Assembly: GCA_031763025.1 (NCBI GenBank)
Contig: JASSKH010000020.1
Location: 9,298,528 to 9,362,527 of the forward strand
Source: Macrocystis pyrifera
Taxonomy: Eukaryota; Sar; Phaeophyceae; Laminariales; Laminariaceae
DNA length: 64,000 nucleotides
Direction of reading: 5' to 3'
Every line of letters starts with the position of its first letter. Within the stretch, counting starts at the first letter, position 1. The notes under the pieces were generated by a model, which did not search any database, was not told where the DNA came from, and saw only the letters and a list, made by a program, of their open reading frames with translations. Shown one piece after another: positions 1-11,972 of the stretch. The position numbers were made by a program, and so were the translations under genes.

Positions 1-157
1 ATATTTGGTCCTATTTACAAAAACCTCTATATTTCCCGACTTTTGGCTAACAATATTTGGTGCTACTCACTAAATAGGACCTACGGTAGACACAAAAACC
101 TCTATATTTCACTATTTTTACTAACAATATTTGGTCCTATTTAGTAGGGCCCCCCGT
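1..157 (-). mobile_element. MITE-A composite of partial copies
   Basis: Two or three overlapping remnants of the ~110-bp MITE-A family. Positions 1-17 and 18-68 are internal and right-end fragments. Positions 69-157 form a nearly full copy in reverse orientation, ending in the family terminus ggccccccgtaata. The left terminus of the full copy is missing, so one copy probably landed in another or the cluster rearranged. Confidence 0.7.
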
Positions 158-763
158 AATACTGGAAACTTGTTTATACGTGTCGACTGCCTAGCCCATT
201 GCCAGGGAAGTGACACTCGTGACCGAGGGACCAAGGTGTGTCCAAAGTCCAAAACGCCAGAGGTGACAAATGTGACCGATTATTCAAAATAAACTACGGC
301 GGTGTGTACCTCACCAGACGACGGCATCTCGCCCCGCCGAAAGCCGCGTGAACCACGATCAGCTACGTGATGCTGCAGCATGCTCTTTCAACCCATTCTC
401 AAGTGCTGAAACGATCGTACACTAAACCCGCGTACTTTGACCAAGAAAAATGTGGCAGATTTTTCAGGCGGGTCAAGGCGCGATAAAGCCCCCTTCGGAC
501 GTTTGTTTTCTGGTTGTTCGGTAGGTGTCGGTCACCCAAGGAGATCAAACCAACACCTCCTAGCATTTTGTCCCTTTACTAACTCCGTCGACCTCCTTGA
601 TACCCCCAACCCGCAACCCCGACTGCCACCGACCACCCCCACCCCTATCCTCACGAACTCCCCCAACCCCACCCCTTCCGCCTCGCACCACCCCCCACTA
701 CCTCTCGCGTGCTCGCAACCTTCCCTTCCTGGACAAATATGTTTTTGGTTTCGGCGTCAACAG
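158..763. other. Upstream/intronic DNA before the zinc-cluster exon
   Basis: No convincing exon was found here. The last ~170 bases are pyrimidine-rich (many CCCC and CTCC runs) and end in CAG at 761-763, as expected for the 3' end of an intron ahead of the exon starting at 764. I searched for a Cys-x2-Cys exon that would supply the first half of the zinc cluster and did not find one, so the 5' exon may lie left of the window. Confidence 0.4.
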
Positions 764-1094
764 TAGCAAGCGGGGATGCAGCGGCGGATCCCCCTGCGAG
801 CAATGCCTCAAGCGGGGCAAGACCTGCGTTTACGCGCAGCGCCGCATGAGCGGGCCTCGGGGCCGCCCCTCTGGCCGCTCTCATCGCGTGCGCTCTCGCG
901 CGAAGGCCCGAAAGCAGAGCCGAGAAGCGGCAGCGGCGGCAGCGGCAGCGGCAGCCGCAGGAACAGAAGAAACCACGGGAATGCCCGAGGGGGGGGGGGG
1001 GGGAGGAGGGGGGGGGCATGGCCTTGTGTGAGGGGATGGGTACTAGCGGGACGGGAGGGATGTTGCAGCAGCAGCAGCAGCACCAGGGTGGCTC

Positions 1095-1127
<33 letters not shown>

Positions 1128-1219
1128 TGTCCTGCAGCAGCAGCAGGAGGGTGGCTCGCACGGATTGTGGAAGCGGAAAGATGGGCGCGAGGCTGCCGTG
1201 GTGGTGGAAGATGGCTCAG
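764..1219 (+). CDS. Zn(II)2Cys6 transcription-factor-like gene, internal exon
   Basis: This exon encodes the second half of a fungal-type binuclear zinc cluster. Cysteine codons start at 777, 795, 804 and 825 (C-x5-C-x2-C-x6-C, containing SPCEQCLKRGKTCVY), followed by a basic Arg/Lys/Ser-rich stretch and an Ala run. The family binds DNA through six cysteines holding two zinc ions. The first two cysteines would have to come from an upstream exon joined at the CAG ending at 763. After a G-rich tract at about 990-1017 the frame that stays open is a different one, rich in Gln (CAG repeats to about 1145), and it ends at the donor G|GTAAGC (1219/1220). One base more or fewer in the G tract would unite the two frames, so a miscounted homopolymer, a length polymorphism or a real frameshift are all possible. 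The C-terminal exon is 2142-5392. Confidence 0.6.
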
Positions 1220-2141
1220 GTAAGCTGAACTTATACTTTCAGCCGGCGTTTCCAGTCTCAGCCGATCGCTTGCGTGTCCTTGAAGGGTCCGTGTGGAGAC
1301 CCCGAGAGTCCGTGGTGGCGGGGCGCGAGAGTGGGGGGAGGGGAACGTCTTGCAAGGACTCACTTCTCCACCTGGTCGCAGAGACGCGATCAGTGGGCCG
1401 TACATTTTTACATCCTTTTTTTCACGTACCACTAAAAGGTGTATGGACTATAGCATGTACATGATGTCTCTGCCCGTGTCGTCGTACCATACTCTGCACA
1501 GTCTGCGGGTTATAGGAACAATAACACTACGGTAGGTTTAAGCGAGAAAACGGAGGTTCACATTCTGCACCAAAGGCACCTAGACAAAACCATCGTCGTG
1601 GTCGGTCCATCGATGTAACGGGGTCTAGAGGCGGGAAAGAAACGCCAAAAAGGCTATCATAGGTTAAACTCCCGTAATACAAACGCACGTGTCGATTGTG
1701 TTTTACACTCAACCCCTCACCCCCCGATCTCTCGTTGCAAACTGGTATATTGTCATTCCTGGAGATCATCAATTGATGAACGGCAACAATACCCTTTCCC
1801 CCTTCACCCCCTAGCGCCTCACGCCGCCGCGCAAGCCCCTTTGTACACTTGCTTTCGCCCCTCCTCACCCCTTCCCTTCCCAACATTTCCCTTCATTTCT
1901 CCCCCCCCCCACCTCGCCCTCTGCTCCATCTCGAAAGGGATGCGTGGTCAATGGTCAAATGACTAAGGCAAGCAACAAATGAGTACGCCCCCCACGTCGC
2001 CCTCTCTTCCGCATCCCTCTTCCCCCCTTCCTCCACCCCCTCCTCCTTCCTTCTCCCATCCCCTCCACCCCCCTTCCCCCACGTCGTCGCCCTCTTACCC
2101 CCCCCCCCGCCCCCCATTTTTATCTTACGTTCGCGTCTTAG
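1220..2141 (+). other. Intron of the zinc-cluster gene (922 bp, phase 1)
   Basis: The donor CAG|GTAAGC lies at 1219/1220 and the acceptor TCTTAG ends at 2141. The ~150 bases before the acceptor are an exceptionally long pyrimidine tract (CCTCTCTTCC, CCACCCCC and similar). The donor follows the first base of a Gly codon and the acceptor resumes at the second base, so the join reads GGG and continues into the poly-Gln of the next exon. The phase match supports the call; no transcript evidence is available. Confidence 0.55.
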
Positions 2142-2158
2142 GGCAAGCGCAATATCAA

Positions 2159-2192
<34 letters not shown>

Positions 2193-5100
2193 GCCGTCTA
2201 CAGGAACGATCACCCCGGAAACTCTTGGCGCGGCCTCCCCTCCGGCGCGACAACAACATCGCTCTAGGGCTCGACATCGACTCCATTGACACCCGCGCCT
2301 TCGTGGGGACGACCAGCACCGAGTCATTCTCCTCGTCCTCCTACTGCTCATCCGGCATGGACGAGGAGGACTTCTCCCTCTCCGACACGGAGGGAGTCGG
2401 GTTCCCATACAACTGGGGCGCAAGTAGCCGCGGCAGCAGCAGCGGAGCAAGAGGGGGAGCCGGCCCGGACGACTCCAGCTCACCTGACGCGCCAGAAGCA
2501 GTCGTAGGTGCAGCGGCAGCGATTGCGGCGGTGGACACGGTAACGGCACCGGGAGCGGAGAACTCGTCCGTAGTTGCGGCGGAGGTGGTGGCAAGTCGCG
2601 CCTACAAAGGCCTCGATCAGACCCACCGCCACGCCAGCTCCGACGGCCCTGCCCACTCTCTCGCCCGAAGAACTCCCGCCGCTACCATTGGAAACCCCGC
2701 AAGCGGGGGCAAAAACTGTCCTACCGCTGTCTCGCCCGAGTTGAGGGCGAGAATGACGAAATCACCTGGCGAAAAACCCGTGACGGAAGTCGTCACCGAC
2801 TCCGTTGGCGGCTCCGATGATCTTCCCGTCGTCGCAGAATTTCCCATTGGAACTGCTTCCCATCGCTCCGCAGCGGCAGCAGCAGAAGAAGCAGTAGCGA
2901 TGGCGGTGGTGACAACTCCTCCTAGGCACTTCTCCCTCAACGCGTCCCTGTCCCTGACATCCATGCTCACGGGAAGCATGGGTACGGACGGCTTCGACGA
3001 CTCCGAGGGGGACGAGGAAGGCGAGGGCAAAGGCGAGGAGAACGATTTCTGGGAGCGGAGCCACCAGATAGGGCGAGAGCTAACACCGGCAGGAGGTCCA
3101 GTTCCTAGCCCAACTCCAACCCCGGCCGTCGCTGCGGGTAACGCATCGGTGCCGACGGTGGCATCAGCTGTAGCGATGGCGCGGGTAGCGGTAGCACCGG
3201 CAACGACCTCCCGCAACGTGAAGCGCGCCCCCGGTGTGAGCGCCAAACCGAGCTGCCCGGGATCGCCAGCGACCCGCCGCCCTGTGAGCCCTCTGCTGGT
3301 GGTCTCGCCGTGGAAAGGGGCGGAGCCGGCGACACCGCCACAGCTGCCGCCATCCCTCACCCTGTCACCGGCACTGAGCATCTCCCCTGGAAGGGCATCC
3401 AAAGATGCCGCCCCCGCCAAGCGTTTGCGAACTTCCTCTTCATCCTCTCCTCCCATTTCTCCCTCTCCTCCTTCCCATCCCCCCTCTCCTCTCGAGTTTA
3501 CCTCCGGCTCCGAGCGTCGTCGGGTGGGGGGGAAAGGACTTAATCTGTCGACCATGACGTTGTCGCCCATGGTGGCGTCGCCGGCCACGGAGGCGACCAG
3601 TCTCGCGTGCGGTAGCGGTAGTGGTGGTAGTCGTGATCCCCATGCGCCCTCACCGGCGCGGACGACATCGTCAGCTTCACCGACAGCAACGTCGCTAGCG
3701 TCCCCGCTGCCGCCTCTGCAGACACCTATGTTGTCGCCGAGATCCGCTTCTTCAGAACCCTTGGGTGCTTCCCCCGTTGCCGCCACCGTGGCTGCCTCTC
3801 CCGCCGACGAGGTAACGCCGCTTGTCCCTGATGACGGCCAGGTGTGGTTCGCGAACAACCTCCAGCAGCGGCAGCAGCACCAGCACCAGCAGCGACTTGA
3901 GCAGCAACAACAGCAACTGCGGCAGCTTCAGCAGCATCAGCAGCGACAGCGACGGCTTCAGCAGCAGAAGCAGAAACATCAACAACACCAACAGCAGCAG
4001 CAGCAGCTGGAACAGCAGCAGCGTCAACAGCTGCAGCAGCACCAACTGCAGTCGCGGAAACGACGGGCCCCGACAGGATCGGAGGGGCCTTCCCCCGCTG
4101 CTACTGCAGCTATCGCAGCCGCCATCAACATCGCATCGCGAGCAAACAAGTCAGACCTTCGGCGGCTCCCCCTGCAGTCGCTGCTTCTAGACACGGACGA
4201 ACGAGCCATGTACTCGGACCAAGCCGGTACCGACAGGAGTCGTCGAGACAGCGCCAACAGTGCCGGAAGCGACGGAACCAGTGGCAAAGGCAGTGCTACC
4301 TGTGTCGCCGGAGGAGTACCGTTCGCACAGCGCGAGGGAGCCGACCCTCGACCCGATGCGCGTCGTCTCGCTGCCTCCGTTCAAGTGTTTGCGTCTGCTT
4401 CCTCAGCTCCAGCCGCTGCCACAGCCGCCACTACCGCAACTGCACCCGTCGCGACTGCCCCCCTCCATCGTAGTGGTGGCCGCGACAGCCTCAGCAGCGG
4501 TAGTGGAAGCGGTGGTTCCTTCCAGCGCATGGACTCCCCGCCTCACCTGGTGAAGCCCTCCTTGTCCGCAGACTCGATCGACGCCACCATTGCCGCTGCA
4601 GAAACCGACGAATGGGCCTGGCGGCTCGGCGGAACGGGAGCGCCTCCGTCATCTCCGTCGTCGTCATCGCTCCCCCCCTCGCTAGCGCTGCGTTCTATTC
4701 CTTCCTTCGCAGGTTCTTCATCATCTTCCTCCAGCCAATTCGTCGGTCCCCCCTACGCCTCCGCTGTCGCTTCCCAACAGCCCGAGCCCGTGATGTCCGT
4801 GGTCGACTCCTCGACCTCCTTGTTTCCGTCCTTTTCGATGGGTGGTGAGGTCGAAGGCGACGGTGACCGTGACGGTGTCGGCGCTGGGCACGAAAGCGGT
4901 AGTGGCGGCGCTCCGCCACCGCTGCCGTTACTGCTTCCGCCTCTGGGAATAGGCCACCACCAGCACCAGCGGAAGCAGGCGGGAGGTTCGCGACTTCCGC
5001 CGCTGTTGGCGCCGCCGAGACAGCTGCTACCGCTTCCGCTGCCCCTCCTTCAGCAGCAGCAGCGGCAGCACCAGCAACATCAGCAGGCGCAGAAACAGCA

Positions 5101-5392
5101 GCAGTCGCTGCAGAAGATGCAGCAACCCCAGCAGCAGCAGCAGTCGCAGCCGCCAACGCTCGAACCGTCTTCGGAAATGTGGGAAGGGCTCGCACAAGAG
5201 CTGGTCCTTCTCGACTGCGCGACAATGGCCGACATGCGTACCCCCCTTACGCGCGAGGCGTCGCTCATCCGTGCGATGGAGCGCGTCGCGGGGGGGGGGG
5301 ATCTTGTCGCAAGCCACTGCAACGATGATAGCATTGGAGATGAGGACGGTGCCTGGGGCCCCGAGCCTCCGCTCTTTGCCCCCTTGTGGTGA
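2142..5392 (+). CDS. Zn(II)2Cys6 transcription-factor-like gene, C-terminal exon
   Basis: A single open frame of about 1083 codons ending in TGA at 5390-5392. It opens with a run of 12 Gln, then is dominated by Ser, Pro, Ala and Thr with many SP/TP pairs (candidate proline-directed phosphorylation sites). A Gln/Arg-rich helix-prone stretch lies at about nt 3860-4060 and a second Gln-rich stretch at 5050-5150. The last ~70 residues lose the low complexity and become acidic and hydrophobic (EMWEGLAQELVLLDC...), as transactivation regions often are. I see no fungal-TF middle homology region. The ATG at 1979 in the same frame lies inside the predicted intron and is not favoured as the start. The function, a nuclear DNA-binding regulator, is inferred only from the zinc cluster in the previous exon. 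Confidence 0.6.
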
Positions 5393-6848
5393 TTGAGGAA
5401 GTGAACGAGATCGTGAAAGGGGAGAGTGTACGATGATAAGGAGGGTGTATCATGAGAGAGACGGGCTACGAGAGTATAACATGTGGCGGGGGGAGCGATG
5501 GGGGATGGGGTGGGGGTGAAGGGAAGGGGCGAGGGGAAGGCGAGTAAGGGAGAGGGGGATCAGAGCGTACATGATAGAACGAGGCGCGAGAGAGAGGGTG
5601 AGGTGCGGGTGGGGTTCGAGGCCTCATCGTTAGTGTGCCGGGGCGGGGGGGGGGAGGAGAAAGCGAGCTAACGAGAGACCGGAACAGAGAGAGAAGGCAC
5701 ACACGTAACAATATTGGGGGGGCTGGGGGAAGGGTTAATGGGAGCGTACATATCTGGCATTACTTCGGCGTTCCATTTTTGCATGGTGCAGGATGGCATC
5801 GTGCACGTGGGCAAAGGAAATTCGAAGTTGGAGATAACGGGGACATAAAAACCGAGCCTTTCGCGACGAGGCGATCCCCAAACCCAATCATGTAGAAATC
5901 CTTTGTACTCGGTTTGGAAGGGGAGATGCCTGGTTTGCCGGTGGTCCACCTCGAGAGTGAAAAGTAGGGAGGGAAGGGAAGGGGCTTAGAGAAGAGGTAG
6001 TCGGATAAGGGGGACGGGGGGCCGGGGAGGGGGGGCGTTTCCCACCGAAAAAGTCAATCTCTAGGCCGCGGGCCTTCTGTTCGCATTCCCCTGAGAAGAA
6101 TTGCGTGTTGAGTTTTGTTTTGTCCGGGGCAAAATGCAGAGAGGGTGCGGAGTTGTTGGCGTTTTGTACTTCGCGCTTGCATTTGAGTTCCGGCGCTTGG
6201 GTTCTCCGGATGGTCTGGGTCCGTCTCGGCGAAACACTTTGAAGTTTTTCGTACACGAAGCGCCCGAACGGAAAGGTGTCAAATGGGCGGGCACCCAGCG
6301 CCTCGCTCTCAAAAGCTGTTTTGGGACCAGTTTGTACGCGGTATATACCTGTTGTGTTGTCCATGCCCGCGGTTTTGCATTGATAGAACGATGGATGTGT
6401 GGTGTGGTGTGGTGTGTTTTTGGTCTGGGTTTTGTTCGGGGGGGCGGGGTGTTTGTTTGTTCTTGACAGCAGCGCGTGGAGCAACTGTGGGCAGTGATAA
6501 GGTTTTGGAAGGCGTTTTGCCGATTGTACAAGGGAAGCGATTTCCATTTTTCTTGGTTGGCCGATTCGGTTGCCTTCGTGCGATTTTACTAATTCTCGCG
6601 TTTTGTGTTTGCTGTTCCGAGCGCGAAACTACTTTACGGTTGTATGTGGTTGCGCATATAGTATACGCAGGAAGGGACGTTTTTTTATGGTTTTGTTTAC
6701 GTTTCATGAGTACTGTCTTGATATACATACTTCTGTTCTGCATGGATGCGGGGCTTCTAGAACACGGTTGATCTGCTCGAGTAAATCCTTGGAGTGATGA
6801 GGCGCATGAAGCTATTGCATGGAATGGTTGGGAACCATGAAATAGTGA

Positions 6849-6850
<2 letters not shown>
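5393..6850. other. 3' flank of the zinc-cluster gene
   Basis: Purine-rich DNA to about 5740 (GGGGAG and GAGAGA runs), presumably containing the 3' UTR. No polyadenylation signal is certain. Reading frames of up to ~220 codons on the minus strand have no recognisable domain and skewed composition, so I treat them as chance. Nothing else is supported. Confidence 0.5.

Positions 6851-6933
<83 letters not shown>
6851..6933 (+). repeat. Poly(G) tract, about 83 G
   Basis: An uninterrupted G run. It creates artificial poly-Pro and poly-Gly frames on both strands. Assembled lengths of such tracts are unreliable. Confidence 0.95.
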
Positions 6934-6934
<1 letters not shown>

Positions 6935-9900
6935 ACGTCACGATAGCAAGAGGCAAGATTGCTCCTGCCGATGTCTCACTTTGTTTGTCAGCAAACCGTG
7001 GCCCTATGTTGGTGATACGTGCGTGGTTTTTTTGCTTTGTTCTTCTTTTTCTACTGTACGGCGAAGAGCCCCCTCCATGGGTGTCATGTTTTACACTCAC
7101 ACCCTTCTCGGATGCAACGTACACTAAGTAGTCTATGTAAAGGCAATATACACCAGTAAAACGATATATATCGTGCATATGTGTAGACATAAATATATAG
7201 TTGGAAGCATATGTTTAGGTACAATACTTACATCAACGATGGTTGCTGCAGTCGTGTGTGAAGACGTGACTGCATTATGGACCATTTGGCCAAGTGGAGT
7301 CGAGGTATAGCGATACCCTATATGACGTGGTTACGAGATCCTGACCAGATGGCCGGTCAATCCGCCGTGATTGCAAGTACTGTAGTATAATTACCCGCTA
7401 CCGAGCGGAACTATATGTCGTTAACTCTCTTCAGAACTGCATGGGGACAAACACCTGTGTGTGGGATGATCGTTCGCGCCTCGGAAGGGGGGATATGCAT
7501 CGCGTGCAAACAGCAACGCAAAGCAAGAAAAAAAAAAAAATGGAAAACGTTGCGCGGGGATGGATGGTAGACCGACCGATACAAACGGAACGTTTCGCGT
7601 TTGTGTTCCTCCCCGCCCCCTCCCTCTCTTCTGGCCAAGCAAACCCAAACCGAACGGAAAAGACGATTGGTTTTCGTCTCTTTGGTGATTTTACCGTTTT
7701 GTTGCGTCAGGAATGTATCCGTTGGCCTCTGTACTCGATGATGACCCAGTCGGGATTTTGTTTCTTTGTGCGTACGCACAACCCGGCGTGTCGCCCTTTT
7801 GTCGTAGGGTGCACCCGTTTTCCCGGGGGGGGGCGCGGGGGGAGGGGAGGAGGAAAGGGGGTGGACAGGGGCGGGGGAGGAAAGGGGGTGGGACAGGGCG
7901 GGGGGAGGGGGGGGGGGGGTGTTTTCACATTTACATGTTCGCTGTCGTGTGCTCTCTGCTTCGCTCCAAAATTGACTCGACCGATTTTTTCTGCATGATG
8001 GCTTTCTGAGCAAGCCGGTACACACAGCAGCAGTTACGTTCCGGTATCATCATATTACCCGTATACGAAGTAAGTGTGTTGTGCATTGTTGTTGTTGTTC
8101 TTCTTCTCTTGCGCTTTCGTTGCACGCCGTCTTGTTTTTGCGCTTGCGCTTCACGCGTTTTTCTTGTACAGGGGCGTTTCTACGTGTTACCCACAGTACC
8201 ACACGCCATCCTCCGTACGATTGGTCCATCGTGTTTTTCGTGGGACAGCAGCACACTGACAGTGCGCGGGTGCGGATTTTGATTGACATGGTCACGATCG
8301 TCGTGTTGGTGATGGTAGTGGTGATAGTAGTGGGGTTGGGGGTGGTTGGCAGGCGTAACTTAACTACTACGGAAGGAAGGAAGGGAGGGAGATGGGTGGG
8401 GGGGGTATCATGTGCTGACATGAGGGGGGTGGTAGGAAGGAACGGAACAGGTCGTACGCCTGGGCTCCGCCAGGGAGGCGTTTCTACACGTTTTTATTCG
8501 GGCGAAAATATCTCCCAAGAAGGGGAGAAATTGACGTCTATACGTGGCAGCAATCTAGACACCTGAGTAGTCAGATTGATAATTTAAAAGTTGACGATTC
8601 GCTCGCTCGGCGGAAATTGTTTTTCAAGAAGCATCAGTTGAGCTTCGTTCAAAAATACATCCCACCTGTTGGATAGTTTTACCTTGCTTCCATCGATCGG
8701 GTCGTTGTTCGACTCACACACGTTTTTGTCTGCTGCCACGTCAAGGCAGGCGTTGTTCCCGAGGGTGTGTACATGTTTCAATTTTAGCTGGTGTATCGAT
8801 ACCAAGGCGCGATTCGCGCCTGTTAACCTTAATTTCCGGATGGGTTCGGGTTGGGTTTTGCGTCAGGATCTTTTCGGTGGTGGGTTGGGGGGGGGACAGG
8901 GGGGTGTTACGGGAAAACGCGACTTTTTTTGTGGTACTACTGTTTTTTCTGGTGTACAGGCAGATAGGCACAAACCAACAATGGGGAACGGGCGAGCGTG
9001 AGTGAGCTCACGTCGCGCGATATAACATGAGAGGGTAAAACTAACTATTTTTTCATCGGGGGGTGTCATCCACGGTATGGAATATTTGGTATATTCGGAT
9101 TTCGTGCTTCTTGTGATTCAATCACGTTTCGCTCTGTTTGTATACGTACACACGAAGTACATGCATATATACATGTATTGACATCGGTCCGTCCGATACA
9201 ACCAAAGCGCTGCTGCTACTGTAGCGTTAGAGTCCAGTTCTAGCTCAGTGACGCGCACAGGTTTCCTCCGGGAAGCGAGGGTTGAGTTTATTGCCAGGCG
9301 CTTTCTATTGGTAGAACCGGTGGTGACTATCAAAGGGCGACCTACGGTAAACAAGTACCTGGTGAGTGCCGATGCTTCGGAGACGGACACTTGTCCACGG
9401 TATTGCTGAGCCACCGGTGTCGATGGGGGAGGAGACAAACACGGAAAACAAGACGTAAAAAGAAGCGGATGTTTTTGTTGGAGCATGTCATGTACGAAAT
9501 TCACGTTGTACTGCTGTACAGCAGTACGAGCAACAGGTGCCTATTTTCAGTAGATTTTTGATAGAGATACAGCAGGAGTAGTAGTAGTAGTAGAGGTAGG
9601 GCGAACATGGTACGCCTCGGACAGAGCAGTAGTTGGTGCTACTACTGTATCATCGTACTTTATGATATTAGCGATTTCACCACGAGGTTTGAGTACTACG
9701 GTAGGCTTTATATGGTGGTACAGGAGTGGGTGGTGCGTAGTTGCTATGCTGGTGCCAGTGATAGGAAAGAGGGTCTCATCGCTGCACCATATGGAAGCGC
9801 TCTCCCTTCTGTTTTCTGTTTTGGTCGTGAAAAACCTAGACTGCCTGAAGACTGTGACTGCTCAGTACTGCTCGGAAAAATAATTGCGTACACAGATAGA

Positions 9901-10201
9901 TATCTGGTAGATTAAATAAACGTACGTAGGTACCCAGTACGACTTACTCCGACGAGCGGCAGCAGCAAGAAACGCCGCTTGTTTCTGACCCTCGAGGGGT
10001 GGTTGTGGGCAACGGGCTCCCAACGGAACAACGTTTCTCCCGGTGGTTTTCTATAAATAGGGATGGGATGTTGATTCGTCAGTTTGAGCCCTGGAGCCGC
10101 GCTGAGCGGTTCTGCGATGATGATAATATGAATGCAAAGACACAATACTTGCTATCTAGAGAACCCTCCATCAGTTACACACAGAACACCTACGTACGTA
10201 C
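6934..10201. other. Unique-looking intergenic DNA
   Basis: No domain-bearing frame was found. It contains purine (G/GA-rich) blocks at about 7820-7920 and 8380-8430 and a short AGT-repeat at about 9577-9595. No RNA gene or mobile-element end was recognised. Confidence 0.45.
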
Positions 10202-10310
10202 TATTTTGGGGGACCGTAGTAAATAGGACCAAAAATTGTTTTTAAAAATAGGGAACTATATATGTTTTTTGTGTGTACGCAGGTCCTATTTACTATGGTC
10301 CCCCGTAATA
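10202..10310 (+). mobile_element. MITE-A copy
   Basis: Flanked by TA on both sides. The right terminus (ggtcctatttactatggtcc, then cccgtaa) is intact; the left terminus reads ttttggggg instead of ttacggggg. The inner part matches the family (caaaaattgtt...aaaaataggg). Confidence 0.85.
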
Positions 10311-10314
10311 CAAA

Positions 10315-11490
10315 TAAAAAAAGAAATGCTGAGGTGATTTTTTTCAAGTTCTGATAACTACCGATAGCAGTGTAGACCAGCAACACCGCACGACCTTCTG
10401 CGCGTCGAAACATGCGCGTAGCAGTTATAAGCCAACCATTTCGATGGAAGGCGGATTTTTGGTAGATGCTTCTTAGGGGGTGCTTAGGCCCCGTCTTGAC
10501 GAAAAACCTTTTTCATGATAATCGAATACGAAAAAAAAAATAATTTGATTTGATTTGAATAGAGTTTATTTCGTGAAAACTATACCTTTGGGTCCTATCG
10601 AGGAATAGCGTAGTAAACAAAAAACCAAGTAACGCACAAGGGTCAACGAACACCAGGGGGAAACCAACGAGGCGAGCGACGGCCCGCGTCCTCCCCGGGG
10701 CGCCGCGGTCAGCGGCCGATCGTTTCTGCTGGCACCGCCGAAGAGGCTATCACTCTTGGACATCTTGGGTGGCTGGCGCAGCCCCGAAGCCCCACGCAGG
10801 CAGCAGCGCGGGATACAGCGATCGAACTTCTGAACGAAGTCGTGACCTGGTCGGTGCTCGTGTGGTTTGCGAGGCGAAGGGGGATGAAAAGTTGGGTTTG
10901 CGACGGCCTTGTAATTTTTTTAGGCGCCGCGGATGGTCTACTCTGTGCCAGGGGCCATCGGATCTCGCGCTGCGGCTGCTCCGGTGGCCCTGTCTCTCGG
11001 GATTGGTGGATCTCGCCTGTGAAGCATTCGACAACACGGCTCAAGTTTGCGTGGATTGCTTCGGTTTCAGGAACATGCCACGTCGAGTTGGACATACTCC
11101 CCGAATCCAACAACACGAAGAGCAAAAGAAGTCCCAAAAGGCTTCTTGTCGAGTTCGTTTTTATTCGTTTTATTCGAATCAAATGTCAAAATGCCTAATT
11201 GATGATTCACTTTTCGACCAATCAAATGCGAATCAAATCAAACGAAAACAGTACTGGCGGAGTATCATAAAAAATAATATATCGTTAAGATGGGCCCTTA
11301 AGGAGGGGAGTGGTCGTGTTTTGGTGGATGAGATGGTGGGATGTTGGTTGTAGTAGTCTTCATGAGCGTCACATGAGTTTTGATTTGTCGTATGATACTG
11401 CCGCGCTTTTGTTCTGGAGAGTTCTTCACTTTCTGTTAGTCTTTTTGAGAGCAACACTACACGTTGTCGGGTGGCAAGAATAATAGTAAG
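10315..11490. other. Intergenic DNA
   Basis: AT-rich around 10510-10570 and 11150-11280 (repeated forms of tttgattcgaatc), GC-rich between. A minus-strand frame at 10709-11182 has no recognisable domain. Nothing further is supported. Confidence 0.4.
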
Positions 11491-11962
11491 AACTAAGCAG
11501 TGTGGTTCTGTATAGTTTTTGTTATTTTGAGAACACTTTATATATCGGGCACCCTGTATTTCCTTTTCGATAATCGGTTTGCCATACGAAGCACCTTGTT
11601 GACCTTCTACGTCCAACTCGCTACGGTCGACTGAGCTTCCGGTCAGCGAGTGCTTGGGTTATTGGTTACCTACGTATAACAGAGTGCCAATGCTAAACAC
11701 GACTGTGAGATGGTGGCCGACGTAGGGTAAAGGTGAGCATAATAATAATAACTAAGCAGTGTGGTTCTATGTAGTTTTTCTTATTTTGAGAACACCTTAT
11801 ATATCGGGCACCCTGTGTTTCCAATTCGATAATCGGTTTGCCATACGAAGCACCTTTTTGTCCTTCTCCGTCCAACTCACTATGGTCGACTGCGTTTCCG
11901 ATCAGCGAGTGCGTGGGTTATTGGTTACCTGCGTATAAAAGAGTGCCAATCCTAAACATGAC
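11491..11962. repeat. 259-bp tandem duplication (about 1.8 copies)
   Basis: The segment beginning actaagcagtgtggttct recurs at about 11492 and 11751 with only scattered substitutions. It includes gttaccta/tgcgtataa and gagtgccaat. Both copies read on the minus strand as a similar ~40-residue frame (GASYGKPII...QGARYI.CSQN), which may be a relic of coding sequence but matches nothing I know. Confidence 0.8.
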
Positions 11963-11972
11963 TGTGAGATGG

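Noticed and set aside
2617-3858. 413-codon open frame on the minus strand
   Set aside because: It lies antisense to the long Ser/Pro/Gln exon of the zinc-cluster gene; its openness follows from the GC-rich codon bias of the sense strand, and it has no domain.
6309-7190. Long minus-strand frame with poly-Pro
   Set aside because: Its length comes from the G83 run read as CCC codons; the flanking parts have no domain.
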